Below are positions 43,441 through 51,750 of a stretch of DNA of 64,000 bases, piece after piece. The stretch spans positions 1-64,000 of the forward strand of contig JADLEQ010000107.1 of the NCBI GenBank assembly GCA_020846005.1. Reading direction: 5' to 3'. This DNA comes from Polyangiaceae bacterium. GTDB taxonomy: Bacteria; Myxococcota_A; Polyangia; Polyangiales; Polyangiaceae. A model generated the notes under the pieces. The model was not told the DNA's origin. It saw nothing but the letters and a program-made list of their open reading frames with translations, and made no database searches. Each line of letters starts with the position of its first letter. Position 1 is the first letter of the stretch. The position numbers were made by a program, and so were the translations under genes.

Positions 43441-43530
43441 ACCGCCTCGCGCGCGCGCACCGCCTCGCGCGCGCGCACCGCCTCGCGCGCGCGCACCGCC
43501 TCGCGCGCGCGCACCGCCTCGCGCGCGCGT
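43441..43530. repeat. five tandem copies of an 18-bp unit
   Basis: The unit ACCGCCTCGCGCGCGCGC occurs five times in perfect register (last base T in the final copy), preceded by a partial GC-run and followed by one diverged half-unit. It lies between dapB and the metalloprotease gene. The unit is a multiple of 3 but shows no coding role, and the alternating CG tracts are Z-DNA-prone. Confidence 0.85.
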
Positions 43531-43570
43531 CGATCGACGGCGCCGCCTCGCGCGCGACGACGCGCCGCGC

Positions 43571-43576
43571 TATGCC
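43571..43576 (+). promoter_or_regulatory. -10 box TATGCC for a leaderless gene
   Basis: The box ends 6 nt before the ATG at 43583. It lies 40 bp after the 18-bp tandem repeat, so repeat copy number would change the sequence upstream of this promoter. Confidence 0.4.
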
Positions 43577-43582
43577 CCGGTC

Positions 43583-45403
43583 ATGCGGGTCGCTCCGTTC
43601 GCGTTCGTCGCGCTCTCCGGTACCGTCGCGCCGGCGCTGGTCGGCGCCGCCACGCCCGCGCGCGTCGGGCCCTCTCGCTTCGTGCGCATCGACGAGGCCG
43701 AGCGCCGCGGCGAGCTGTCCGCAGCGGTGGCCTCCCTCCGCCGGGTGCAGGCCGTGCGAGCGCCCGAGCGCCTCCCCGCTGCGCTCGAGGCCGAACCGGG
43801 CGCCGGCCCGCACGAGCTCAGCGACCTCCTGCGCCTGGCGGCGCTGAGGCGCGGAGCGCTCGCCCCGCCGCTCGCGGCCGAGCTGCGCGACCTGCTCGCG
43901 CGGCCGACGGACGCGAGCGACCCGTTCGCGTGGTCCGTGACGCCCGAGCCGGCCTACTGCACCGAGCATTTCTGCCTGCACTGGGTCGCGAGCGGGCCCG
44001 ACGCGCCGCCCTTGTTTGACCCGGACGGCGACGGCGTCCCGAAGTTCATCATCGACGCGGGCGACCAGTTCGAGACGGCGTGGCGCGCGCTGACGGCGAT
44101 CGGCTACTCGTACCACGGGGTGGACGACGGCGGCCTCGGCGGCGACACGCGGATCGACGTGTACGTGAAGGACGCCGGCGGCGACTTCGCGGCCGCCGTG
44201 TTCCCGGAGGACTTCGTCGAATCGAGCCCGGTCCGCTTCTCGAGCTGGGTCATGCTGAACGCCTCGGTGCTCGATATCTTCCCCCCGGCGTACGTCGCCG
44301 AGGTGATCGCGCACGAGCTCAAGCACACGTTCGACGCCGCGACCTTCGGCAACGCGCCGAGCTGGCTCTTCGAGAGCTCTGCGACGTGGGTGGAGAACGA
44401 GGTCTACGACGACGCGAGCTACTACTACCCCTTCCTCGAGTGCTGGTTCGGGTTCCCCGAGTTCAGCCTCGACGTGACGCGCTACGACGAATACCCGACC
44501 GAGCAGCGGGCGTCCTATGCGTGCGCGGCGCAGCCGACCCACATCTACGGGTCGAGCACCTTCTGGTTCCACGCGACGGCCCGCTTCGGCCTGGGGATCC
44601 AGCGTGACACGTGGGACCAAGGCGGCGTGGCCTGCGCCGCGGAGACGGACCCGGATGGTCCCTCGGCGCGACGCTGCGTGATGGACGTGATCGACCAGCT
44701 CCTCGCCGCACACGGTGAGTCGCTCGAGGCCGTGTTCGCGCAGATGGCGTTCGAGAACGCCGTCCCGCGGGCGAGCCCCGCGCTGCTGTCGATCGAGACC
44801 CCGGGCGAGCTCGCCGACTGGCCCGCGGCGGCCTGGGTCGACGCCAAGCACTACGCCTACCCGGTCGACGAGACGGTCGAGCTCGCGCACCTGTCCGCCC
44901 GGTACGTCGACTTCCGCCCGCCCTCGGGCCGGAGGGGGACGGTGCGGATCACGGTCGACGGCCCCGACGCGTTCGCGTTCGCCGCCGCGATCCAGCTCGT
45001 CCCACCGACGGGGCCGCGGGTCGAGCAGCCGCTCGTACTCGACCCCGCCACGCGGACGGCGTCGGCGGAGGTGAGCGGCCTCGGGTCCCAGTGGTCCCGC
45101 GTCGCCCTGATCCTCGTCAATCCGAGCCGGATCGAGACGGACAGCATGAGTGACGGACTCGCCGCGCGGTACCAGGCCTCGTTCGAACCGGAGACCGTCA
45201 CGCCGATCGACGCGGGCGCGCCTCCACCGGTCGACGCCGGAGGCGCCCCGGCGGAGGGTGGCGCGCCAGCCGCGCAGGCGGAGGGTGGAGGCGGCTGCGC
45301 GTGCGGCGTGCCCGCCACGCACGAGCGGGCGTGGGGCGCGCTGCCCGCGCTCGGGCTCGCGGCGGCGCTCCGGGCGCGATCGCGGCGGCGCCGCCGAGGC
45401 TAG
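43583..45403 (+). CDS. secreted metalloprotease-like protein with MYXO-CTERM tail
   Basis: A 606-residue exported protein resembling the MXAN_6640-type family. The signal peptide is about 1-22. The catalytic region starts with FDPDGDGVPKFIIDAGDQFETAW and GDTRIDVYVKD; the zinc motif HELKH (HExxH) is at about 248-252 with SSATWVENEVYDD as the likely third-ligand region. A beta domain follows. The C-terminus has a Pro/Ala/Gly linker, GGCACGVP, a hydrophobic helix and RSRRRRR: the MYXO-CTERM signal processed at Cys by myxosortase for outer-surface lipid anchoring. Its mRNA seems leaderless. Confidence 0.82.
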   Translation: MRVAPFAFVALSGTVAPALVGAATPARVGPSRFVRIDEAERRGELSAAVASLRRVQAVRAPERLPAALEAEPGAGPHELSDLLRLAALRRGALAPPLAAELRDLLARPTDASDPFAWSVTPEPAYCTEHFCLHWVASGPDAPPLFDPDGDGVPKFIIDAGDQFETAWRALTAIGYSYHGVDDGGLGGDTRIDVYVKDAGGDFAAAVFPEDFVESSPVRFSSWVMLNASVLDIFPPAYVAEVIAHELKHTFDAATFGNAPSWLFESSATWVENEVYDDASYYYPFLECWFGFPEFSLDVTRYDEYPTEQRASYACAAQPTHIYGSSTFWFHATARFGLGIQRDTWDQGGVACAAETDPDGPSARRCVMDVIDQLLAAHGESLEAVFAQMAFENAVPRASPALLSIETPGELADWPAAAWVDAKHYAYPVDETVELAHLSARYVDFRPPSGRRGTVRITVDGPDAFAFAAAIQLVPPTGPRVEQPLVLDPATRTASAEVSGLGSQWSRVALILVNPSRIETDSMSDGLAARYQASFEPETVTPIDAGAPPPVDAGGAPAEGGAPAAQAEGGGGCACGVPATHERAWGALPALGLAAALRARSRRRRRG

Positions 45404-45439
45404 CCTGGCCGCCGGTTGAGACTATCCTCGGCGCCGCTC

Positions 45440-46558
45440 ATGCTCCCGAACTTCACGTGGGACATCGATCCCATCCTGGCGTCGATCGGCCCGTTTCAGT
45501 TCCTCTCCTGGTCCATCGGTCCGCTCGAGCTCCGCTACTACAGCCTGCTCTTCGTCTTCGTCTTCCTCGGGGGGTATCAGCTCCTCCGCTGGCAGGTCGT
45601 GCGCGGCGGTGGGGACGAAGAGGACGCCGGGGATTTCATCGTCTACGGCGTGATCGCGGTGCTGGCCGGGGCGCGGATCGGGCACGTCCTCTTCTACGAT
45701 CTCGACAAGGCCGTCGCCGATCCGGTGTGGATCCTCAAGATCTGGACCGGGGGCCTCGCGAGCCACGGCGCCGTGCTCGGCCTCATCCTCGGGATGTACT
45801 GGTTCACGAAGCGCCGGGACATCGCCTTCCTCGAGGGCTCGGACCGCTTCGCCTTCAGCGCGGCGCTCGGCGCGACGCTGGTGCGCATCGGCAACTTCTT
45901 CAACTCCGAGATCGTCGGGCGCCCCACGGACCAGACGTGGGGGGTCCGCTTCCCGCGGTTCGACGCCCGCGCGCTCGAGCCGCAGCTCCGCCACCCGTCC
46001 CAGCTCTACGAGACCGCGCTCGGGCTCCTCGTGATGTTGGCGCTCTACCTGGCCGACCGCGCGTGGGGGAAGGAGAAGCGACCCCGCGGGGCGCTCATCT
46101 CGCTGTTCTTCACGCTGTACTTCCCCGGGCGATTCCTCATCGAGTTCGTGAAGGAGACGCAGGGGGTGGACGACGGGTGGAGCCTCACGATGGGGCAGTG
46201 GCTGAGCATCCCGGGGATGCTGCTCGGCATCTACGGGCTGACCTGGGCCTTCAAGCACCGCCTGCCCGTGGGGTGGAAGACCCGCGAGCAGTACCTGATC
46301 GAGGCGCGGCGCGCGCTGGAGGCCGAGGAGGAAGAGGACACGATCGAGGCCGACGAGGAGGAGCGGCGCCGCCGCCGCCGCAAGGCGCGTCGCAAGGCGC
46401 GGGCCGCGGCGGCGCGGCGGCCGGCGGCCGAGGGCGCCGACACCGAGCGCCCCGCGACCGGGGACGGCGCGCGCGAGGACGCCGAGGCCCCCGCCGGCGA
46501 GGGCGACCCTCGCGAGGGGGAAGGCGAGCGCGGTGACCGACCTCGCGACGACGATTGA
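45440..46558 (+). CDS. lgt: prolipoprotein diacylglyceryl transferase
   Basis: A 372-residue inner-membrane enzyme that attaches diacylglycerol to the lipobox Cys of prolipoproteins, here including the many lipoproteins of this window. NFTWDIDPIL, LRYYSLLF, GGLASHGAVLGL, LGATLVRIGNFFNSEIVGRPT (with the essential Arg/Asn) and HPSQLYE are conserved. After residue about 285 comes a non-family, highly charged tail of some 85 residues (Glu runs, then RRRRRRKARRKA, then acidic). The ATG at 45440 fits the family start; a TTG at 45416 preceded by TAGCCT is the alternative. Confidence 0.92.
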   Translation: MLPNFTWDIDPILASIGPFQFLSWSIGPLELRYYSLLFVFVFLGGYQLLRWQVVRGGGDEEDAGDFIVYGVIAVLAGARIGHVLFYDLDKAVADPVWILKIWTGGLASHGAVLGLILGMYWFTKRRDIAFLEGSDRFAFSAALGATLVRIGNFFNSEIVGRPTDQTWGVRFPRFDARALEPQLRHPSQLYETALGLLVMLALYLADRAWGKEKRPRGALISLFFTLYFPGRFLIEFVKETQGVDDGWSLTMGQWLSIPGMLLGIYGLTWAFKHRLPVGWKTREQYLIEARRALEAEEEEDTIEADEEERRRRRRKARRKARAAAARRPAAEGADTERPATGDGAREDAEAPAGEGDPREGEGERGDRPRDDD

Positions 46559-46595
46559 CGCGCGGTCCACGGCGCTCGGCGCCGGCGGCCGCGCC

Positions 46596-47015
46596 TCAGC
46601 GGCGATCGAGCGCAGCGTCGACGACCTGGCCCTCGGTCTCGATCACGGCCGGCGCCTGCCGCTCGGCCAGATACGTCCGCAGGCGACCCACCAGGTACGA
46701 GGAGGCGAGCGCCACGGCGCCGAGGTCGTCCAGCCACCCGAGGATGGGGATGACGTCCGGGACGAGGTCGATGGGGAACACCAGGTAGACGACCGCCGCC
46801 AGCACCAGGAGCTTGGCGACCGTCGCCTCGGCTGGGTTGACCAAGAACCGGAACGCCGCGCCCAGCGTGCTCGCCCCCTCGGGAGTTAATCGTCGGCGTC
46901 CGCTAGAGATCCGTCCGGGGCGAAGCGCGCTAGGCGCTCGGCTGCCCCGTGAGTGGGGATGGGGCGGGGAGGGATGGGACACTCTGACGGCCTCTGCGGA
47001 CGCCGACTCCCACAT
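46596..47015 (-). CDS. YkvA/DUF1232-family membrane protein
   Basis: A 139-residue protein whose last about 95 residues are DUF1232: LVNPAEATVAKLLVLAAVVYLVFPIDLVPDVIPILGWLDDLGAVALA, with the hallmark YLVFPIDLVPD...GWLDD. The function is unknown. The first 40 residues are Arg/Pro/Ser-rich and unlike the family, so the true start may lie nearer 46863, where GAGGGGG precedes an in-frame CTG; no ATG/GTG/TTG is present at that point. A TTG at about 46845 is another option. Confidence 0.65.
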   Translation of the reverse strand: MWESASAEAVRVSHPSPPHPHSRGSRAPSALRPGRISSGRRRLTPEGASTLGAAFRFLVNPAEATVAKLLVLAAVVYLVFPIDLVPDVIPILGWLDDLGAVALASSYLVGRLRTYLAERQAPAVIETEGQVVDAALDRR

Positions 47016-47166
47016 CGTAACTCCGTGCTCGAGGCTGGGTAGCCCCCTGCCACGAGAATTCTTGGGCCGCCCCGCCGCCGGGGGCGCTCGGGCGATCCGG
47101 CGAGGCGGGGCCGGGCTCCGGGCCGCGGCGCGACAGCCACGGCCCGGGCGCCGACCCCACGGCCGC

Positions 47167-48399
47167 TCAGAGGCGCTCGATCACGGTCGCCACGCCCATG
47201 CCGCCGCCGATGCACAGCGTGATGAGGGCGGTCGCCAGGTTCCGTCGCTCGAGCTCGTCGAGCGCCGTCCCGAGGAGCATCGCGCCCGTAGCGCCGATCG
47301 GGTGCCCGAGCGCGATGGCGCCGCCGTTCACGTTCACCTTCGCGGGGTCGATCTCGAGCCGGCGGATGGTGTTCAGCGGAACGACCGCGAAGGCCTCGTT
47401 GATCTCCCAGAGGTCGATGTCGTTCGCCGTCATCCCCGCCTTGGCGAGCGCGCGCTCGGACGCGGGCGTCGGCGCGGTGAGCATGATGACCGGCTCCGCT
47501 CCCGCGGTCGCCAGCGAGCGGATCTTGGCGCGCGGCTTCAAGCCGGACTTCTTGACGTAGTCGCCCGAGGCGAGGAGCACGGCCGCCGCTCCATCCACGA
47601 TCCCGCTGGAATTGCCGGCGTGGTGCACATGCTGGATCTCCTTGACCTGCGGGTAGCGGGCCATCGCGACCTGATCGAGGGTCTCCCCGTTCGGCCCGAG
47701 CGGGGCCGACCCCATCGCCACGAACGACGCCTGGAGCCCGGCGAGCGTCTCCAGCGTCGTCCCGGGCCGGGGGAACTGGTCCTTGTCGAGCGCGACGCTA
47801 CCGTCGTCGTTCAGGACGGGGACCAGGCTCTTCGAGAAGCGCCCCTCGGCGACCGCCGCCGCGGTCTTCTGCTGGCTCGCCAGAGCGAAGCGGTCCAGAT
47901 CCTCGCGGGAGGCGCCGTCGAGCGTCGCGATCAGGTCCGCGCTGATCCCCTGCGGCACCTGGAAGATCTTGGCGCGGAGCTTCAGGTTGTGGCCGTCGAG
48001 CATCGCCTCGTCCGAGCCCATCGGCACGCGCGACATGCTCTCCACGCCGCCCCCCACCACGAGATCCTGCTGGCCCGACATCACGCCCATCGCGGCGAAA
48101 TTCACGGCCTGGAGCCCCGAGCCACAGTACCGGTTGAGGGAGACGCCCGTCACGATGTCCGGCCACCCTGCGGCGAGCACGGAATTCCGCGCGACGCACG
48201 CGCCCTGCTCCTTCACCTGGGAGAGGCAGCCGACGATCACGTCCTCCACGTCCTCCTTGCGGAGCGAGCTACGGCCCGCGAGCGCGTTGAGGACCGTGGC
48301 CATCAGCTCCTGGGGATGGATGCCGCTCAGGCCACCCTTGCCGGGCTTGCCGATGCCACGCGGGGTACGGACTGCGTCGATGATGAATGCCTCTGCCAT
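47167..48399 (-). CDS. acetyl-CoA acetyltransferase / 3-ketoacyl-CoA thiolase
   Basis: A 410-residue thiolase-fold enzyme. The acylated Cys lies in [11 protein letters not shown] (about residue 92), the active His in [11 protein letters not shown] and the second Cys in CIGGGMGVA near the C-terminus. It either condenses two acetyl-CoA or cleaves 3-ketoacyl-CoA in beta-oxidation; no partner genes tell which. The ATG at 48399 follows GGAGG at ideal spacing, and a TAGCGT -10 box 28 nt upstream gives an ordinary leader. Confidence 0.9.
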   Translation of the reverse strand: MAEAFIIDAVRTPRGIGKPGKGGLSGIHPQELMATVLNALAGRSSLRKEDVEDVIVGCLSQVKEQGACVARNSVLAAGWPDIVTGVSLNRYCGSGLQAVNFAAMGVMSGQQDLVVGGGVESMSRVPMGSDEAMLDGHNLKLRAKIFQVPQGISADLIATLDGASREDLDRFALASQQKTAAAVAEGRFSKSLVPVLNDDGSVALDKDQFPRPGTTLETLAGLQASFVAMGSAPLGPNGETLDQVAMARYPQVKEIQHVHHAGNSSGIVDGAAAVLLASGDYVKKSGLKPRAKIRSLATAGAEPVIMLTAPTPASERALAKAGMTANDIDLWEINEAFAVVPLNTIRRLEIDPAKVNVNGGAIALGHPIGATGAMLLGTALDELERRNLATALITLCIGGGMGVATVIERL

Positions 48400-48427
48400 G
48401 GAGCCTCCGAGAGTGGATGGGGCGCGC

Positions 48428-48433
48428 ACGCTA
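48428..48433 (-). promoter_or_regulatory. -10 box TAGCGT for the thiolase gene
   Basis: The box lies 28 nt before the ATG at 48399 with a GGAGG Shine-Dalgarno in between, a leadered counterpart to the leaderless genes. Confidence 0.4.
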
Positions 48434-48474
48434 CCACCGAGTCCTCTCGGACGCACCCGCGCCGCGCCTGGCCC

Positions 48475-48978
48475 TCAGCGCTGCGCGGCCCTGCGGGCCG
48501 CCAGCCGCGTGAGCGCGGCGTCGGAGAGGCGAAACGTCGTCCAGTCGTCGAGCGGCTTGGCGCCGAGCGATTGGTAGAACTCGATCGCCGGCAGGTTCCA
48601 GTGGAGGACGGCCCACTCCATGCGCGCGCAGCCGCGCTCCTCGGCCAGCCGCGCGAGCTCGCCGAAGAGGAGCCGCCCGATGCCCCGGCGCCTCCACGCG
48701 GGCCGGACGAACAGATCCTCGAGGTAGAGCCCGCGGCGCCCGCGCCAGGTCGAAAAGTTGTGGAAGAAGAGCGCGAGCCCAGCCGCCTCGCTCCCGACGT
48801 GCGCGAGCACGCACTCGAACACGGGCGGCGACGCCTCGAGCTGGGCGCGCAGGGTCGCCGGGGTCGACTCGACGGCGTTCGGCTCACGCTCGTACACGGC
48901 GAGCTCGACGATTAGCGCATGGACGAGCGGTGCGTCGTCGGGTCGCGCGAAGCGGAGCGTCACCTCACCTTCGATCAC
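48475..48978 (-). CDS. GNAT-family N-acetyltransferase
   Basis: A 167-residue acetyltransferase. The order of motifs is standard: LRFARPDDAPLVHALIVELAVYE (strand 1-helix 1), a middle sheet, VRPAWRRRGIGRLLFGEL (acetyl-CoA pyrophosphate loop, Q/RxxGxG/A) and NLPAIEFYQSLGAKP. It is similar to the spermidine/thialysine acetyltransferase branch (YLEDLFVRP). The substrate is not determinable. GTG 48978 or GTG 48963 (after GAAGGTGAG) could start it. It lies 28 bp after the gene at 49007-50848 and probably shares its transcript. Confidence 0.85.
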   Translation of the reverse strand: MIEGEVTLRFARPDDAPLVHALIVELAVYEREPNAVESTPATLRAQLEASPPVFECVLAHVGSEAAGLALFFHNFSTWRGRRGLYLEDLFVRPAWRRRGIGRLLFGELARLAEERGCARMEWAVLHWNLPAIEFYQSLGAKPLDDWTTFRLSDAALTRLAARRAAQR

Positions 48979-49006
48979 GCGGGTCGAGCTCCCGAGCGAC
49001 TCGGCC

Positions 49007-50848
49007 TCACTGGACCACGACGCGCTTGCCGACGGTGACCGGGTCGCCACTGAAGGGAGGCACCCGCGCGCGGCGCAGCGCCGCGGCGATGCACCCGCCG
49101 GTGGCCGTGCCGGCGAACGGCGGACCGCTGACGACCGCGCTCGTCACGCGACCGGACGGGGCGAACGTTACGGCCACCTGAGCGACGCCGCTCGGGTCGC
49201 CGTCCTTTCTGCACCCGGACGCGGCGCCCGCGGCCGCATCGAGCGCGGCGCGCGCAGCGCCCTTGTCGAACTCGGCCCCGGCGGGCGGCGCCGCTGGGGG
49301 GGGGTCGCCGGCGGGCGTCGGTGGCGTCGACGGCGACGCGCCCGTCGACGGCGGCGCGCCGGTGGGGGCGGGCGCCGTCGAGGTCGGGACCGGGGATCCG
49401 CCGGCCGCCGCAGGCCCGGGCCCGACCCCCGTCGGCGGTCGGCCCGGGGCGGGGCTGCCGGCCGGCGACGCGGCGGTGCCCGTCGCCGGAGGGGATGGCG
49501 AGGTCGTCGTCTCGGGCGGCGGAGGCTCCGTGCCGGTGGCTGGGGGTAGCGGGTCCACCGCGGAAGTCCCAACGGGGCGCTCCGGTACTGGGCCCCCCGC
49601 CGCGGTCGCGGGCGCGCCCGCCGACCCGCCCTCACGGGCGGGACCGCCCGGCGACGCGCCTCGCGTCCCGACCCACACCGCGAGGCCGATCGCGGCGACG
49701 GCGACGAGCCCGAGACCCACGCGGCGACTCGTGGGCGAAGCCGGCGCTGGGTCACGCGACGCGGCGGCCGGCGCCGCGCTGCTCGCGAGCGGCGAGGTGG
49801 GCGAGGATCGGTCGCCCTCGGATGGGCCAGGCCGACGGCGCGGCTCGGTCGCGGCCGGCGGATCGAGCGCGCCGGCGATCCCCGTGAGTGGCGGCGGAGC
49901 CTCCGCCGGGGCCAGCAGCGCGGCGGGATCGGGCGGGGCCAGCAACAGCCCCCCGCCCCCGAGCGAGAGGAGCTCGTCGGCCGCCGCTTCCGACTTCTTG
50001 GCGCGCGGGGCGACCGGCGCGAGCGAGGCGATGGACGGAGGCTCCTCGGACGGCCTCGCCTCCGGCTCCGACTCGATCCTCCTGCGGGGCGGCGGCGGGG
50101 GCGCGCGGTCGGGCTGAGAGCCGGCGCGCGCACGCGGCGGAGGCGGCGACGGGGTGCCCGCGTCCGCGGCCCCCGTCGCGCGCGGCTCCGGGACGCGGCG
50201 CGCCGGCGCGCGGGGCGGCGCCGGGAGGTGTCTCCCCGCGGGGACCCCGAGGGTGCCCCCCGAGAGCGCGACGACCTGGCCAGGTCGATCCGTCGAGTCG
50301 GGCCAGGCCGGGCCGGAGCTGAGCGGCTCGGGCTCGATACTCACCGGCACCTCGTCATCGGCGTCCGGTGAGGCACCGAGCGGGACCGGGTCGATCTTGC
50401 GCCGGGTCGAGGGCTCGACGCTCTCTGGCTGCGGCTCCGTGGGCGGGGGCAGCCGCGCGGCCAGCGCGGGGATCTCGGCGATCGGCTTCCACTCGTCCAG
50501 GCCTTCGCGCCAGACGATGGTCGCCCCGTCGATCTGGCCGCTCGCGAGCGCCGCGGCGATGCCGGCGTCGTCGAGCTCCCGGTCGTCGTCGTCCGCGAAG
50601 CTGACGAGCCACGGAAGCGAGCCGCCCGGCCCCGGGAAGGCCAGCGGCACGGTGGGCGTGCCCTCGACTCCGGCGCTGCGCCCGGACGTGTCGCTCGGGG
50701 GCCCCTCCGCCGTCGCGTCGACGGTGATCGAGGCGCTGCACTTGCGGCAGCGGAGGGTGACCGTGCGCCCTCGGAACCGCCGCTGGTAGAGCTCATCCGA
50801 GAGTTGGAACGTGGCGCCGCACGCGCTGCAGCCGACCGGATGCGCCAT
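49007..50848 (-). CDS. GltJ/AgmX-like zinc-ribbon, GYF and TonB-like protein
   Basis: A 613-residue protein with the plan of the myxobacterial gliding regulator GltJ (AgmX). It has a zinc ribbon with Cys7/Cys10 and Cys34/Cys37, then a GYF_2-like domain at about 78-133 (LPWLVSFADDD...IVWREGLDEWKPIAEIPAL). A long Pro-rich cytoplasmic linker to about 380 precedes one transmembrane helix (VGLGLVAVAAIGLAVWVG). The periplasmic Pro/Thr linker ends in a domain of about 80 residues resembling TonB C-termini (VAVTFAPSGRVTSAVV...ALRRARVPPFSG). In M. xanthus GltJ binds MglA/AglZ through its zinc ribbon. Paralogues with other roles exist. A leaderless -10 box precedes the ATG. Confidence 0.7.
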   Translation of the reverse strand: MAHPVGCSACGATFQLSDELYQRRFRGRTVTLRCRKCSASITVDATAEGPPSDTSGRSAGVEGTPTVPLAFPGPGGSLPWLVSFADDDDRELDDAGIAAALASGQIDGATIVWREGLDEWKPIAEIPALAARLPPPTEPQPESVEPSTRRKIDPVPLGASPDADDEVPVSIEPEPLSSGPAWPDSTDRPGQVVALSGGTLGVPAGRHLPAPPRAPARRVPEPRATGAADAGTPSPPPPRARAGSQPDRAPPPPPRRRIESEPEARPSEEPPSIASLAPVAPRAKKSEAAADELLSLGGGGLLLAPPDPAALLAPAEAPPPLTGIAGALDPPAATEPRRRPGPSEGDRSSPTSPLASSAAPAAASRDPAPASPTSRRVGLGLVAVAAIGLAVWVGTRGASPGGPAREGGSAGAPATAAGGPVPERPVGTSAVDPLPPATGTEPPPPETTTSPSPPATGTAASPAGSPAPGRPPTGVGPGPAAAGGSPVPTSTAPAPTGAPPSTGASPSTPPTPAGDPPPAAPPAGAEFDKGAARAALDAAAGAASGCRKDGDPSGVAQVAVTFAPSGRVTSAVVSGPPFAGTATGGCIAAALRRARVPPFSGDPVTVGKRVVVQ

Positions 50849-50856
50849 CGGGCCCC

Positions 50857-50862
50857 AGCGTA
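50857..50862 (-). promoter_or_regulatory. -10 box TACGCT for a leaderless gene
   Basis: TACGCT ends 8 nt before the ATG at 50848 on the minus strand, and no Shine-Dalgarno lies between. Confidence 0.5.
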
Positions 50863-50912
50863 GCCCGGGTCCGCGAGGTCGACTACCGCGCGCGACGCGG
50901 GGAAACGCGTGT

Positions 50913-51677
50913 TCAGGTGGACCGCGGGACGATCGCGGAGAGGTGCCGGCCGCTGGTCGCGCCGTCGCGCCGATACGAGTGGAAGCGCTCCGGCTCCGAG
51001 TACGTGCAGCCGCGCACGTCGTCGATGGCGTCGTCGGGGAGCCCGGCGGCGCGGAGCTGGGCGCGGACGATCGCGCGGAGATCGATCCGGGTCCTGCCGC
51101 CGTCGCGGGTCACGACCGCCGCCTTCGGCGACGCGGCGACGAGGCGCGCGGCGACGTCCTCGCCGACCTCGAACGCGCGCGGGCCGATGTGCGGGCCGAT
51201 CGCCGCAACGAGCCGCCCAGCGCCCCCCGCGCCCGCGAGCGCGGCGACGGCGGCGACGGCGACGCCCGCCTCGACGCCCCGCCACCCGGCGTGGACGGCC
51301 CCGACGGCGCCGCTCACCGGGTCGGCGAGCAGGATCGGTACGCAGTCGGCGCTGCGGACCCCGCACGCGAGCCGCCCGCTGCGGGCGAGCAGGGCGTCGC
51401 CCTCGATGCGGGCGCACGCCTCCCGCTCGATCGCCGGCTCGGCGACGACGACCGCGGCGCCGTGAACCTGGGAGAGGTAGAGGAGGCGAGCGGGCTCGAC
51501 CCCCAACACGGCCGCGGCGCGCCGGTGGTTCTCCTCGACCGCGGCGGGCTCGTCGCCCACGGTGAGCGAGAACGAAAGGGTTGCGTACGGCCCGGACGAG
51601 GCTCCGCCACGCCGCGTGAAGAATGCGTGCCGAAAGCCCTCACGGGCAAGCCGCGTGCTGGTCAGGAACTCGGCCAC
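50913..51677 (-). CDS. pgeF: peptidoglycan editing factor PgeF (YfiH/DUF152)
   Basis: A 254-residue protein of the multicopper-oxidase-like laccase-domain family, shown in E. coli to edit non-canonical Ser from UDP-MurNAc and also acting as a purine nucleoside phosphorylase/deaminase. FTRRGGASSGPYATLS, LSQVHGAAVVV (His), RSADCVPILLADP (Cys) and AVHAGWRG (His) form the metal site. The length is standard. It converges towards nothing and is divergent from the kinase-PBP pair, a peptidoglycan context. Confidence 0.85.
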   Translation of the reverse strand: MAEFLTSTRLAREGFRHAFFTRRGGASSGPYATLSFSLTVGDEPAAVEENHRRAAAVLGVEPARLLYLSQVHGAAVVVAEPAIEREACARIEGDALLARSGRLACGVRSADCVPILLADPVSGAVGAVHAGWRGVEAGVAVAAVAALAGAGGAGRLVAAIGPHIGPRAFEVGEDVAARLVAASPKAAVVTRDGGRTRIDLRAIVRAQLRAAGLPDDAIDDVRGCTYSEPERFHSYRRDGATSGRHLSAIVPRST

Positions 51678-51735
51678 CGGTGGATTCCTCGGGCTCCGAC
51701 TCGTGGGCCGCCTCGTAGGGGCCGCACGAGTCTGG

Positions 51736-51741
51736 TATCAG
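51736..51741 (+). promoter_or_regulatory. -10 box TATCAG for the kinase-PBP operon
   Basis: TATCAG ends 9 nt before the ATG at 51751. The final T is missing. No Shine-Dalgarno. Confidence 0.35.
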
Positions 51742-51750
51742 AGAACCCGG

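Noticed and set aside
43441-43530. CRISPR-like array
   Set aside because: The 18-bp units are directly adjacent with no spacers and no cas genes are nearby; it is a simple tandem repeat.
49007-50848. Plain TonB energy transducer
   Set aside because: The N-terminal zinc ribbon and GYF-like domain and very long cytoplasmic part do not fit TonB; the GltJ/AgmX plan fits better.
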